DNA of 64,000 nt from Avena insularis (lineage: Eukaryota; Streptophyta; Magnoliopsida; Poales; Poaceae): NCBI GenBank assembly GCA_023614405.1, contig CM042686.1, positions 464,970,740-465,034,739 of the forward strand. Direction: 5' to 3'. A program made the translations under genes and the position numbers. Below are positions 1-10,079 of this stretch, one piece after another (the stretch's first letter is position 1; every line of letters starts with the position of its first letter). Below the pieces are notes generated by a model. That model was not told the DNA's origin. It ran no database searches and saw only the letters and a program-made list of their open reading frames with translations.

Positions 1-601
1 GGAAGATGGATAGCCTCCGGGGTGAGATGGATGCAGCTCCGAATTGAGTGAGCTGCTTGTCCTCCGGATCAAGTTGAATATTCGGAATGACACTACGACG
101 AAGGCCGAAAAACCAGATCCATAGCTCCTTCATGGGCCATAATCCGGTGTAGCCCTCGATCGTAGAGGCAAAAGCAGAAACAGAAGTGATTGCGTTGGCA
201 GGAAGGTGGTGCGGCTGGAGTTCGTATGTGCTTAACCAGTCATGGAAGAAATCGCTGACCGGCAAACCGAACCCCCGTTGGAAGTGCGACAAGAACACAA
301 CATACTCACCCGGATTGGGTGAGGGGGCGAGTTCGGCGGAGGCAAGGCGCGCGATGACGCTGGCGGGGATGCGTCTGGTCTGGTAGAGCCAGTCCAAGTC
401 ATCTTGGCAGACCCAGGACCCAGCCCACGCACCACGGTCCGCAGCGGCGGAGTCCTCCTCCATCTCTTGCTCAGCAACGATGAGCTCCTCCTCCGTCATC
501 TGATAATCGCTGCCCTCGCTGGCGCTAGCGGCGGCGGGGGGCAAAGGCCTAGATTGACAGCGACCCGTGGTGAAGGAGGTGCGTAGCGGTGGCGACGACA
601 T
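1..601 (-). CDS. 5' part of the antisense gene of a Tat element, Transposase_28-like (PF04195) protein
   Basis: Reading the minus strand from the ATG at 601-599, the frame stays open for 200 codons and runs off the window edge. A second in-frame ATG is at 499-497. The N-terminus is Ser/Pro/Ala rich and is followed by an acidic stretch (EEELIVAEQEMEED). Then comes the block EYVVFLSHFQRGFGLP...HDWLSTYELQPHHLPANAI, then EGYTGLWPMKELWIWFF. I recognise this block as the 'putative gypsy type transposon' domain (Pfam Transposase_28), which is found antisense between pol and the 3' LTR of grass Tat elements. Its molecular function is unknown, and despite the Pfam name nothing here shows transposase chemistry. 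It lies antisense to the retroelement, directly upstream of the 3' LTR region. Unlike the copies at 25725 and 41782 it shows no stop or frameshift in the visible part. Confidence 0.8.
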   Translation of the reverse strand, partial: MSSPPLRTSFTTGRCQSRPLPPAAASASEGSDYQMTEEELIVAEQEMEEDSAAADRGAWAGSWVCQDDLDWLYQTRRIPASVIARLASAELAPSPNPGEYVVFLSHFQRGFGLPVSDFFHDWLSTYELQPHHLPANAITSVSAFASTIEGYTGLWPMKELWIWFFGLRRSVIPNIQLDPEDKQLTQFGAASISPRRLSIF

Positions 602-743
602 AGAAATATGGGGGAAAAGATGCGGCGGCGGCGCTGCTGCTTGGGTGCATTGGCGGCAGCGCAGTCGCGAGGAAGACGAAGAAGAAGAGCAAAGGGCAGA
701 GGGGCGCAGTAAGGGGAAAAAGCCTAAGTGATGCGCCCCTCCC

Positions 744-751
744 CTATTTAA
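744..751 (-). promoter_or_regulatory. TATA-like box of the antisense gene
   Basis: On the minus strand GGTTAAATAGGGGAGGGGC lies ~145 bases upstream of the antisense ATG at 601. It is followed by a pyrimidine-rich, ATG-poor leader. The same context, GGTTAAGTAGTGGAG, precedes the antisense gene of the inner Tat element (41976-41992). The role as core promoter is inferred from position and conservation. Confidence 0.5.
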
Positions 752-1053
752 CCTCTCCCACGAGGAGAAAGTGGGATCGCGTTCTGCGGGCACGCCACAC
801 GCAGTGGCCGTGTACCACCCGCATCGACCAATCAGCAAGGAGCCACACGGAAGGCCACATAGTGGAGTTGGTCCCATGACGTGACACGTTGATGCGGTAA
901 ACGAGGAGGCAGGAGTGACGTGACCAGCGCACAGTGATGACTGACAATTACTGCGGCGGTTACTATGCTGGCCCTTAAAATGAGACAAGATAATGATTAG
1001 CCTCCACGTGGGTTGGCATACGAGAGAAGGAAGCAAGACCCAGATAGGACCAT

Positions 1054-1160
1054 GGTAACCGGGACGGCAAGTGAAAACTTGGAATGTGCAGAGGGAAAGT
1101 AAAACCATGAGGTCCGAGTTGAAGTGGTAACCTGGCCGGCAAGTGAAAACTTGGAACGTG
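1054..1160 (+). repeat. 72-bp tandem duplication upstream of the 3' LTR
   Basis: GGTAACC(G/T)GG(A/C)CGGCAAGTG begins at 1054 and again at 1126, and both copies continue with AAAACTTGGAA(T/C)GTG. Short tandem repeats between pol and the 3' LTR are common in Tat-lineage elements. Confidence 0.7.
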
Positions 1161-1294
1161 AAAGGGGAACGTAAATCCATATAACCCGAGACAAGGAGAT
1201 AACTCCTAAATAATGTCCAAAGGTCAAACATAATTGAACCTGATGTGGCCTTAGCGACCAAGGCAGCTAAGACCGCACCAGCTTCGGGGACTAA

Positions 1295-2078
1295 TGTTGG
1301 GGGGATACCCCCGGGTAGGGTCACGCCGGGGTATAAAGGCCGAGTTAGCCGAGGTTCGGCAAGGCCAAAGCGGATGCTGGCCGGGTCACCTCAAGGCAGG
1401 CCGAATCACGGGGTAACCTGGACCAGGGGGCGTTCGCTTAACTAAGTCTCAACCGACTTAAGCAGTAAGTCGGGAATGCATGTTTAACTTGTATGCAGGA
1501 ACGGGTGTGGCCGGATCAACTATGATCCGGGTCACATCTAGCTTCTAGGAGAAGGAAGGAATCTCGCTGGTCAGAAGAAGCCCCGTGCGCACCGCTGGCG
1601 AAGCATAAGACAAGGGCAGGACCACCGAGGCGTGGCCGACAAGGGTGACGATGCCCATGTCGGCTGACACGGGCGCCGCAGAGGCTCACATAGCCTCTGT
1701 ATGTGTGACACGAGGGAAAAGTAACCCGGTCGGCTTACTACTTTTGGAGATGGCATATTCTTAGGAATATGCCTCCACGTATGCCCTAAGTGGAGACCTA
1801 GCCCCCCCTATATAAGGAGGGCTAGGGCTTCTATAGAGGGGGTTCCGATTTTTCTAGTTTGGCTAGGATTTTAATTGTGATCTATGAGCGAGAGTAAGAG
1901 AGCTCCTTCTTCCTCCTCTCGCCAATACAGCTCTAGGAGCACTTGTAACCTTGGAGGCAAAGCAAATATAAACTTCTGTGTGGAGAATCACTTCACTATC
2001 CCTCCTTGGATTCCCCTAACGTGTATTAGTCCCCACCTTTAGCCTATCCTTGGCATCTGCCGTGATACCACCACGACA
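1295..2078 (+). repeat. 3' LTR of the left Tat element (784 bp)
   Basis: It starts TGTTGGGGGGATACCCCC and ends ...CCACCACGACA. A purine tract (1281-1294) touches its left end. A TATA box, TATATAAGG, sits at 1809-1817 in the promoter position inside the LTR. The partner LTR is outside the window, so the boundaries rest on TG/CA ends and the polypurine tract only. Confidence 0.8.
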
Positions 2079-2843
2079 CTAGACTAAGTGCCACCATGGT
2101 GTGCACACTGTCAACTTCGCACACATGGGGAGAGCAGAGATCTATTAAATCTCTTGAGTAGCAAGGTAGATCTATAGATTACAAGCTCATGATCACAATA
2201 TGATCATGCATAGAGAGAGATATGAACACATAGCTACCGGTAGAACCCTTAGCCTCGAGGAAGAACTACTCCCTCCTCATCATGGGAATCAGCAATGGCG
2301 ATGGAGATGGCGGTGGAGATTGATGGAGATGGCTCCGGGGGCACTTCCCCGTCCCAGCAGGGTGCCGGAACAGAGACTTTCTATCCCCCGAATCTCCCCT
2401 TCGGTGGCGGCGGCGCTGCGGAACTTTTCGTGGCTGGAGGCTTGACGATTTAGGGTTTTTGCATCGGGAGGCATCTTATAGGCGAAGAGGCAAGGTCGGT
2501 GGGTAGCCAGGGGGCCCACACCACCTAGTGGCGCGGCTAGGGCTAACTCGCGCCACAACATGGTGTGGCCGACCTGTGGCCCCTCTCCGTCTCGTCTTCT
2601 GGCTCCATGAGTCTTCTGGTAAAATATCAACTTTGGCTTTTGTCCGGTCCAATTCCGAGAATATTCATTTTCTGACTTTCCTGGAACCAAAAACAGTAAA
2701 ACAGAACAGCATCGGGGCATCTTGTTAATAGGTTAGTCCAAGAAAGTCTATGAAAAGTACTCCAAAGTTGGAACAAAACATAAGAAAGTAGATAAAACCA
2801 AACATGGAACATCAAAAATTATAGATACGTTAGCAACGTATCA
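2079..2843 (-). mobile_element. LTR-like fragment, minus orientation (possible solo or truncated Gypsy LTR)
   Basis: On the minus strand it opens with TGATACGTTGCTAACGTATC, in which the arms GATACGTT and AACGTATC are perfect inverted repeats. It continues TATAATTTTTGATGTTCCATG. I recognise this as the start of a family of LTRs common in Pooideae genomes. The other end is not clear: no matching TG/CA end with a target duplication was found near 2079, so its left boundary is a guess. No coding sequence is supported inside. Confidence 0.45.
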
Positions 2844-4886
2844 TTGATCTAAAGTCACTGTAGGCTCCTGGAATCCGGCCTTGTTCTGCTGCCATAGCGA
2901 CGATGCATGCACAAAGATGTTATCATGTGATGATAAAGTATTAATGTCAATCATGGTGACATTAGTAAGTTGCAAAGGATTTGGGACTGTAAAGTACATG
3001 CCTAAGACTCAACCTCTTCCATGAGCAAGCATGTTCAGGGTACCGAGATATATGGTGCCAATGATTAAGAACAAATGCAGCTAGTTTATTTGTAGTCTAG
3101 TGCAAGTGGGAGACTGTTGGAAATATGCCTTAGAGACAAATAATAATAAGGATTATTATCATTTCATAAAGTTTATGGTTAAGTTTTATATCATGCTATA
3201 ACTGTATTGAAAGGAAACGTTAATACACGTGTAATATATAAACAACTAGGGGTTCATGGTGAAACTCTAGTCACTGGTTCATTGGTCAATAGATGATCAA
3301 GGTTTCCTGATCATGTGGCATTTATGCTAGTTGGAAATGGAGTCAACTCATTCTGAGAATGAGATGATGAACCAATACCCAACCTAAACATCGTGACCCG
3401 ATCATGTCACGAAGTTCAAGTTACGATGATTAGAATATACCTCATAGACTATTCCTTAGACCATGAGGCTATATCAATCACTGTCTCCCGAGAGTGCTTA
3501 GATAGCATCAAACATCACTTGGTAATACAGTGACAATAAAGGTGTGTTCAGGTATTCGGAGGAACCGTAGAGGCAACATATGTCAAGAGCGGGATTTGTC
3601 CATCCGCATGACGGAAAGATACTCAAGGGCCCACTCGGAGAAGTTATATCCAATAGCTGGCGCAGCATGTGATTCGATCACAGGGATATCACTTGTCGAA
3701 ACGAGTCAAGTAGAATTGTTTGGTAATGAAATTGAACACGACATGGTGATGTCATTGATTAGATCTCAGGCAATGCAAGTATCGAGAGACAAAAGGAATA
3801 AGACACGACTATCCCGGTTCAAACGACGAAAGATCTTCGTGGAATGCACAGGGGTCACATGGCCATCCAGGTCCCTCTATCAATCATTGGTCCGGGAGTG
3901 TCCCGACCATGGCTGGAGTGTTCCCGAACTGTGGAGTATCACGCTTAAGGGCTTGATGATGCTTATAGAGTGTTTATAGGATCGGTAGAATCACCGAAGA
4001 AGAGAAGAGAGAAAACCGAAAGGGTTTCGGTAAGTCCAGAGGATGTCTAGAGTGGAGGTAGAAGGTGTTCCATAGCCACAGAGATTAAATAATATGTGAA
4101 TGAATATTAAATATTGATTTAATCATTTATTCATAATTATTTAATAAAAGAGAAATCAATTTAAAAGGTCAAAGGCTTAATGGGCCAATTTCAGAAGGAG
4201 AAGGGCCCATGAGGGAAAGGCAAGAGGAGAGACGAGGCAAGGGGGTGGCCGGCTGGGCCAAGCCCCCCGCCCCCGCGTGCGGGGCCCACTAGGGCTGGCC
4301 GGCGGTGCCCCCCTCTCCCCCTCCTTTAGTCCCACCCCAGGACTTTGAGGGAGGTAGTACCTCCCCTCCCCCTATATATAGTGGGGGTATTTGGCCAAAG
4401 AAATACACAGAATAATCAATAAAGGTTCCCTCTCTTTTGGGGAGACCTTCTAGTTGATTCTCTCTCTCTTGTGACCATGGTCCCAAGTTCGAACTGCGCG
4501 AATGAGAGACATCTTCACCGCAGAGCGCTGTCGCGTTCCAAGAGTCGGATCCAAGAGCTCTACTTCCGCAACTGCTGCTGGATCGGGGAAGCGGGAGTCA
4601 TCGCCAAGCACCGGATGCATGTAACTCCCCGCGAGGTGTTACTTTTTAGGCACTCAAGTCGTTGGAGCCGCAGGAGCGCAAGGACTTCATCATGACCTTG
4701 AGGTCGGCTTCGGCTCGTCTACATCAACCACGCTCTCCTGAGCGTTGATAATGTTTTTTGGTCTTTAAGGGTAAGTTCGCGAAAAGCCCCTCTCGTTACT
4801 GCATTACTAATAGATAGGTCCTGGCAGCCTCAGGGGTTCAAGGACGTATGGTAAAATTGTATTGTTTTCATACGCGAACCCCTATA
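2844..4886 (+). mobile_element. 3'-terminal remnant of a Ty1/Copia (Angela/BARE-type) retrotransposon
   Basis: About 270 bases of internal sequence (2844-3114) end in GTGCAAGTGGGAGAC, the polypurine tract of Angela-type elements. A 3' LTR at 3115-4886 follows directly. The gag-pol part and the 5' LTR are absent. The break coincides with the end of the LTR-like fragment at 2843, so the element was probably truncated or interrupted there. No intact ORF of the element remains. Confidence 0.8.
3115..4886 (+). repeat. 3' LTR of the Copia element (~1.77 kb)
   Basis: It begins TGTTGGAAATATGCCTTAG, the hallmark start of Angela/BARE-type LTRs. Its length is in the usual 1.7-1.8 kb range, with a TATA region near 4370-4382 (CCCCTATATATAG). 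The end reads ACGCGAACCCCTATA at 4872-4886 where the family normally ends in CA, so the last CA appears as TA (a C-to-T change). The open frame at 3530-3979 lies wholly inside the LTR and is not taken as a gene. Confidence 0.8.
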
Positions 4887-5430
4887 GTTTAATCAAACTC
4901 CTAGGCCCCACATGTCATCCTATCATTAGAAGAAACATGTGTATGATAGAATTTTTTTCCCTCGGTCGCGCCTCCGTGTTCTGAACTTGATTGTGTTGCT
5001 CGCTGCATCTACCGTTTAATCACTCTGCTGGGCCCTATATGTCATTCACTCATTAGAAAAAATGTGTGTATGATGTAATATTTTCCCTCGGACGCGCCTC
5101 CGTGTTTTGAACTTGATAGCGTTGCTCGATGCATCAGCTATTTTTTTAGGTTGCTGGGTCCCCCATGTGAGCCTCTCAATAGAAGAAATGTGTGCATGCT
5201 GGACTTTTTTTTGCTCGCGCCTCTCTATTTCGAACTTGGCAACGTTACTCGATGCAGCACCTGTATAATTTCACGCTACTGGGTCCCACATCTCAGTCTC
5301 TGGGCAATTGAAACGTGCGTACGATGGACTTTTTTCGGCTACGTCCGCTGATTTGACCTTGGCAACGTTGCTTGATTTGGCTGGCGTGTATGGTCTTGCT
5401 GTTGAGGCCCTCATATCAGCCTCTCTTGTA
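4887..5430 (+). repeat. ~126-bp tandem repeat block (at least four units)
   Basis: GGGTCCCACATGTCAGCCTC-like sequence recurs near 4905, 5030, 5155 and 5281. In the first three it is followed by (A)TTAGAAGAA(A)CATGTGTATGA, then a T-rich run, GCGCCTCCGTGTTT(C)GAACTTG and GTTGCTCGATGCA. Spacing is about 126 bases. The units are diverged (several substitutions each), so the array is old. No coding potential was recognised. The family is unknown to me. Confidence 0.7.
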
Positions 5431-5637
5431 TGCTCTGGCTTGTGGGTCCCTGATGTAGCCTTGTATGTTCTGGTGAGTGGGTCCCTAATGTCAGCTTCTC
5501 TGTACAAGTATTTAACTTTTTTAAACCCGACCATTAAACTTGAGGGATGCTGTAGGCTGGTGGGTCCGTGATGTCAACCTCTCCATAATGCAATATTACT
5601 AGAACAAAAAAATGTAAAACCAAGATATAGATATGTA

Positions 5638-5710
5638 CGCACAAGGGATTCGAACTAAAGACCCTCAAATCAATTAGACATAAACTGAGTGCTTTGCCAT
5701 CACACCAAAG
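5638..5710 (-). other. Degenerate tRNA-like / SINE-like segment
   Basis: On the minus strand GGTGTGATGGCAAAGCACTCAG resembles a tRNA D-arm (A box). TAGTTCGAATCCC, 32 bases further on, matches a B box/T-arm. The acceptor stem does not pair and there is no clear anticodon arm, so this is not a functional tRNA gene. A tRNA-derived SINE head or a chance resemblance are both possible. Confidence 0.4.
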
Positions 5711-5984
5711 ATATTTATAGAAGTTATATCATTAAACATGTATTAGTAATACAATTTATGTATCATTCTTCTAAAAAATATTTTGTGTGTCTATTTTTAT
5801 CTCTTTTAAAATATAAAATGGCAGCGCTCTGGCATCTCAATTTATAAAATGTCACATAATGGAGCAGTTTCTTTAAAACATGGGTAGGCAGAGTTTTTTT
5901 TTTATTTTGAGAGGTGGGGGCAATGCCCAAATGGCCGAATTAAAAAGAGTTTGGCTATCTACATGGGCTGCTCTCGCTATACTA

Positions 5985-6500
5985 CATAGTCTATGCTCCA
6001 TGGGCTCCTTTCTCAAATTTCACTAGGCTGTGCTCAGCAGTCCCCTAACCCCTAAAAGGCCGAACTAAATGTTCAAGGCTATGCTCCCTGGCCTCCTTTC
6101 TCAAATATCTCTTAGATGTGGTCAGCAGTCCCCCATGTCCCTCTCATTAGAAGAAACATGTGCATGCTCGACTTTTTCCTTGGTCGCTCCTCCCTGTTTC
6201 GAACTTGGCAACATTGCTCGATGCAGCACCTGTATAAGAACTCGCTACTAGGTCCCACGTGTTAGTCTCTTTGTAAATGAAACGTGTGTATGATGGACTT
6301 TTTTCGGCTGTGTCTGTTGTTTTGACCTAGGAAATTTTGCTCGATGCGGCAACCGCGTGTGGTCTTGCCGCTGGGGCTCACATGTCAGCCTCTCTCGTAT
6401 GTTCTGGCTTGTGCATGTTAGTCTACCCGATATGTTCTGGCTTGTGGGTCCCTGATGCCAGCCTCTCTGTACAAGTACTTAACTTCTTTTTTTCAAATTG
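5985..6500 (+). repeat. Second copy of the 126-bp repeat block, with an ~85-bp local duplication in front
   Basis: CTATGCTCC(A/C)TGG(G/C)CTCCTTTCTCAAAT appears at about 5990 and 6076, each ending in CAGCAGTCCCC. From ~6125 on, two units of the 126-bp repeat follow (near 6125 and 6250). Then comes a segment (6360-6490) that parallels 5390-5520: GGTCTTGC(T/C)G..., TCAGCCTCTC, GTTCTGGCTTGTGGGTCCCTGATG, CTCTGTACAAGTA. The whole 4887-5530 block therefore exists in two diverged copies. Confidence 0.6.
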
Positions 6501-7057
6501 ACCAATGGCTTGTATCCAATGGCTACACTTGGTGAAATCACGCTATATCTTTACCCTCTCATCTCTGTCCAAAACACATCCAACGGTTCCGATCACACAC
6601 AGGCAAAAGCTCTAGTACAAGCAGGCCAGCAACAATGACAGAACTTTTGACAAATTCAGTGGCATTTGAAAGATTAAGCAGTACAGAATAAGACATAAAA
6701 AATATTGATAGATTCCTAGTTCATACTATTCAACAACATTTCAAAGTGACTGATTCAGCAATACATACACTAAAATTCAATAGCATTACAGAGAGAGTCA
6801 GTTCTTGTTTCATCTCTAAAAACCATGTCACACGATCAATTTGCCCTTTTCTCCAAACACACTTGATCATTGGAACACAATCCTTGTCATAATATTTGGT
6901 CATATAGGGATCTGTCATATAGGTATAGATATACCATACAAGTACATACTAGTCATAGCTCCAATCTAGCAAAAGGTTATCACAGTTTTACCACCCATAT
7001 ATGATCAGTGGAGATAAACAACCACATAATTAATTACAATAGCATGTGACCAAAGAG
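6501..7057. other. AT-rich stretch without recognised genes
   Basis: No supported coding region or repeat was found here. It lies directly downstream of the stop codon of the minus-strand candidate gene (7058-7060) and may be its 3' untranslated and downstream sequence. Confidence 0.4.
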
Positions 7058-9760
7058 CTAGATAGCTAGGAACTTCATGAACATCATGCGACATTCAGGG
7101 AAGCTAGATACATCGACCTTGACCGTTCTTCCAATGTTAAGTTTGGCTGCTTTCCAGAACTTGATCCAGCTAGAAGTAGTTGCCAATCGCCCATCAGTGG
7201 AGTTAATGGCGTAGCGTTCCTCGATTTGTAGTCCTTCGCTCTGTAGCTTGAAGACTATTGTGCCCTTTCGTCTGGCCTGGAGTTGCTTTGTGGCACTCTT
7301 AGGCAATTTCTGAGTCAAAGCAAGATATAGACGCATAATTAATAAGAGCAATGCACTGAGTCATGTGAAACTTGAGAAGACATTCAGAGTAGTTTATCTG
7401 CCGCCATATACTTACAAACATAATCCGGTGCAACCTTGTGATGACACATGTGTAGGATATGGTCTGACAAGGCACTGCTTGGGGTGATGAAGGAGCTTGT
7501 GTCGGTGCTTGTGCTGGGGTTGGTGCGGTAGAGGGTGCTGGTGCAGGAGATGGTGTCACTGCACGTGCTAGGGCTAGTGCTGGTTCAGGAGATGATGCCG
7601 ATGGAGTTAATTATAGAGGGGCTGGTGTAGGAGCCAGAACCGGTGCCGATGCCAGCAGCTTGATGCGAGATTTCTTCTGAGGGCTAGCTAAGCTGATTGC
7701 GGGGATGGTAGAGGCAGATGAGATGTGTACATAAAAAATGGTCTCTTATACAACAGTTACTCATAGTACAGTGATCAGAGGATATGATGAGTAACAAGCA
7801 AATTAAGTTACTACCTCCATTCTTTCTCCTTAGGTAAACAGGTGACGGAGCAGGAACTAGGGCCGGTGCCGATGCGGGTGCTAAAAGCTTGATGCTGGTT
7901 ACCTTCTGGGGGTAGGTAAGGCGACTGCAGGAGTGGTCTAAGAGGCATATGAGATGTGTACAAGCAAAACAGTTTCTTATACAACAATTACTCATATACA
8001 GATATGAGACTATACAAGTGAATTAAGTTACTACCTCTATTCTTTCTCCTACTTTGGTCAACAGGTGCCGTTGCAGGAACTAGGTCTAGTGCCAGTGCCA
8101 GTAGCTTGATGTTGGCACCCTTCTAGTGGGTACAAAAGGGGAAGTGGACTGTAGAAGTGGCCAGAGTCATATGATGAGTAAATACAATGGTGCAGAACAG
8201 TTAGTCGCAAGAAAATCATTAGAGGTTGTGATGAGTACAGAAGCAAATTAATTAGTACTACCGCTATTCTTGGTTCTTAGGTTAGCAGGTGTATGATGGT
8301 GTGCAAGTATCTGCCTACGCTTGGTAAAATCGAATGCTACCTCATCCCCCCTGCATTAGACCATTCTCGTGGACATACTTGAACTAACCTCGGCCACCCA
8401 AATAGGTGGATCATTTGGGGGACATCCACATCATATAGTTGTTGCATGCCTTTAGGGCCCTCACTATACAGAGTTAGAAACTTGTCGTTTCTGAACATCT
8501 TGTTTATAATGGGGCGAGCGACACAAGGGACAACCTTCATGAGAAAATTGATAGAGAAGTAAGGCGACAGCAAAAAAGTGAGATACAAGATCTTACATCA
8601 AGTCAGTCTAAACCACTTGGAATCCATACATGATACCATGGGTACCCTTTGCGAAGGGTAGGCATGCACCATTTTCTTCCCTCTACCTTTGGAAGGGCAT
8701 ACAGGTCCCCCCTTTCAATCGACAAGCTTGACAAGAGGATGGTAGAAGAAAGGGCTGAGTAGCTGGTGCGTGGTACTGATTGAAATTAAGTGGAAAGGTT
8801 AAATTATGTAAAGAGCAAGTAAATCTAATAATATCAAACAAAACCATTGCCTGTAAAGCAAACAAATTTGATGTTTGTGAACTTCTGATGAGCATGAAAA
8901 TATAGTACTAGATGATAACAGTAACACGGAAATCATAACATGTGAAATTGTGGATTTCCAAATTATACCCACTTCTTAGAGAGGTCACTGCCCACCTGGG
9001 TACTATGTTGGCGCTTCCTCATCGTGTAGACGATGTCCGCTTTTGTTGTGGGCATCAACAATCTACTAGCCTCTACACCAGCCTCAGCCTCCACAGCAGC
9101 ACCTTCAATCTGCATAAATAGCAACATAGCTCAACAGTTCAATGCAGTACATAGTAGTCATATATCGACTATATGAGATAGTCAGACAGATCCAGATCTG
9201 GATTCACATAAACATAGTGCCAAAATTAATAAAATCACACATATGTTTCTGAACATCTAATAAGAATGCATGACACTAAGCGGATAATAATTAAATCAGA
9301 CTGCACCATATGGTAATAAGTGGATTAAGAAAAAAATACCTTTATCATTAAGCTAGGCCCTCCCAACTAGTTAGTGACCTTGTTCTTGTTTGGTGAGTAG
9401 TGGTACTGGCCAGATCCCGCGGCATGTGGGGGTACCATCCTGTTTGCCGCACCTAGAGCACCGCAAGTTCGCAGGTATGTACCACCGTGCTATAGTAAAT
9501 AAAGAAGAGATGGTGTTACAAAGGCTCCTAGAAAAATAGGATGCAGACAGAGACAACTTTTAGCACAGGGATACATCCAGGTTGCAGCCAACCACTTTCA
9601 GCATTATAAAGAATGGAAGAATGCAACGAATATATTGCTACATTACCATTTTTAGGCAACTTTTAAGGGAACCGACGGGACCATCACTGTCCGTAGTGGC
9701 CATGCGCGCCACTAACCCATAGTTCTCCATACAGAATTTGATGCAAAATCTATTGCGCAT
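7058..9760 (-). CDS. Candidate multi-exon gene of unknown function (possibly CACTA-associated)
   Basis: Several exon-like blocks with plausible splice sites read on the minus strand. There is an ATG at 9760 or 9730, and the first block ends ...CTAAAAATG|GTAATG at 9647. A block starts after TACTATAG at 9489. A clean 47-codon block, 9109-8969 (ATGCAG| ... AAGTGG|GTATAA), contains EAEAGVEASRLL and MRKRQHSTQVGSDLSKKW. A block near 8740-8610 contains GRKWCMPTLRKGYPWYHVWIPSG. Ala/Pro-rich exons lie at 8300-7440. The last block (7311-7058) follows TGACTCAG and reads KLPKSATKQLQARRKG...KVDVSSFPECRMMFMKFLAI to a TAG stop. I do not recognise the protein. Exon phases between the middle blocks do not all match, so the model is incomplete or the gene is decaying. 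Its 5' leader runs into the Tekay insertion at 10079, and a TATA box at 23988-23995 could be its displaced promoter. Confidence 0.4.
7600..8290 (-). repeat. Tandem triplication of an exon plus intron inside the candidate gene
   Basis: Three exon-like blocks share their ends. Their right-hand ends on the minus strand are AAGAATAGCG|GTAGTACTAATTAA (near 8265), AAGAATAGAG|GTAGTAACTTAATT (near 8034) and AAGAATGGAG|GTAGTAACTTAATT (near 7813). Two of them, plus a third at 7680-7610, begin with AGAAG and encode (N/S/R)IKLLA followed by Ala/Pro-rich sequence. The introns also align (TTATACAACA(G/A)TTACTCATA). The unit length is about 220-240 bp. Confidence 0.6.
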
Positions 9761-10079
9761 TCGAGGATAAACTAAATGTTACAGAAGTGAAGAACACCGA
9801 AATCGAATCCGACCAAATGCCCTAATAAAAACAACAGTGACCATGCCCCGATCTCGGATCCATAAGAAATCAGTACCTCCCTCCCCCATCCACCCCCACC
9901 CAAATAACCCAATCGATTAGAGCAGAGGGAAAATATCCTGATTAGGTGATTCCAAGGTGAGAAATAAGAAAGAACTCCACAATAAAAGCATACCTAAAAC
10001 TACTAGTACTAATAGTACCCCTAATGGCCCAATCGGAAGCAAATTAAACAAAGCCAGATTTCGAGGTGAGCAAGTGCAT

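Larger units (their letters stand above)
1..2078 (+). mobile_element. 3' part of a Tat-lineage Ty3/Gypsy LTR retrotransposon (truncated by the window edge)
   Basis: Seen: a TG...CA LTR at 1295-2078 preceded by a purine tract with the core CTTCGGGGACTAA, the polypurine-tract form typical of grass Tat/Retand elements. The internal sequence to its left carries a gene on the opposite strand (1-601), an arrangement repeated in the two other Tat elements of this window. The gag-pol part and the 5' LTR would lie to the left of base 1. Inference: plus-strand element, 3' end only. Alternatively this could be a non-autonomous relative; the missing left side prevents a decision. Confidence 0.8.

Noticed and set aside
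3530..3979. 149-aa ORF on the plus strand
   Set aside because: Inside the Copia LTR, with no similarity to Copia proteins and no start context; a chance frame.
5638..5710. Functional tRNA gene
   Set aside because: No pairing acceptor stem or anticodon stem could be drawn; only A/B-box resemblance.
7058..7351. B3 DNA-binding domain in the last exon of the candidate gene
   Set aside because: The SSWIKFWKAAKLNIGRTVKV stretch resembles the end of a B3 domain only loosely and the remaining strands are missing, so I left the gene unnamed.
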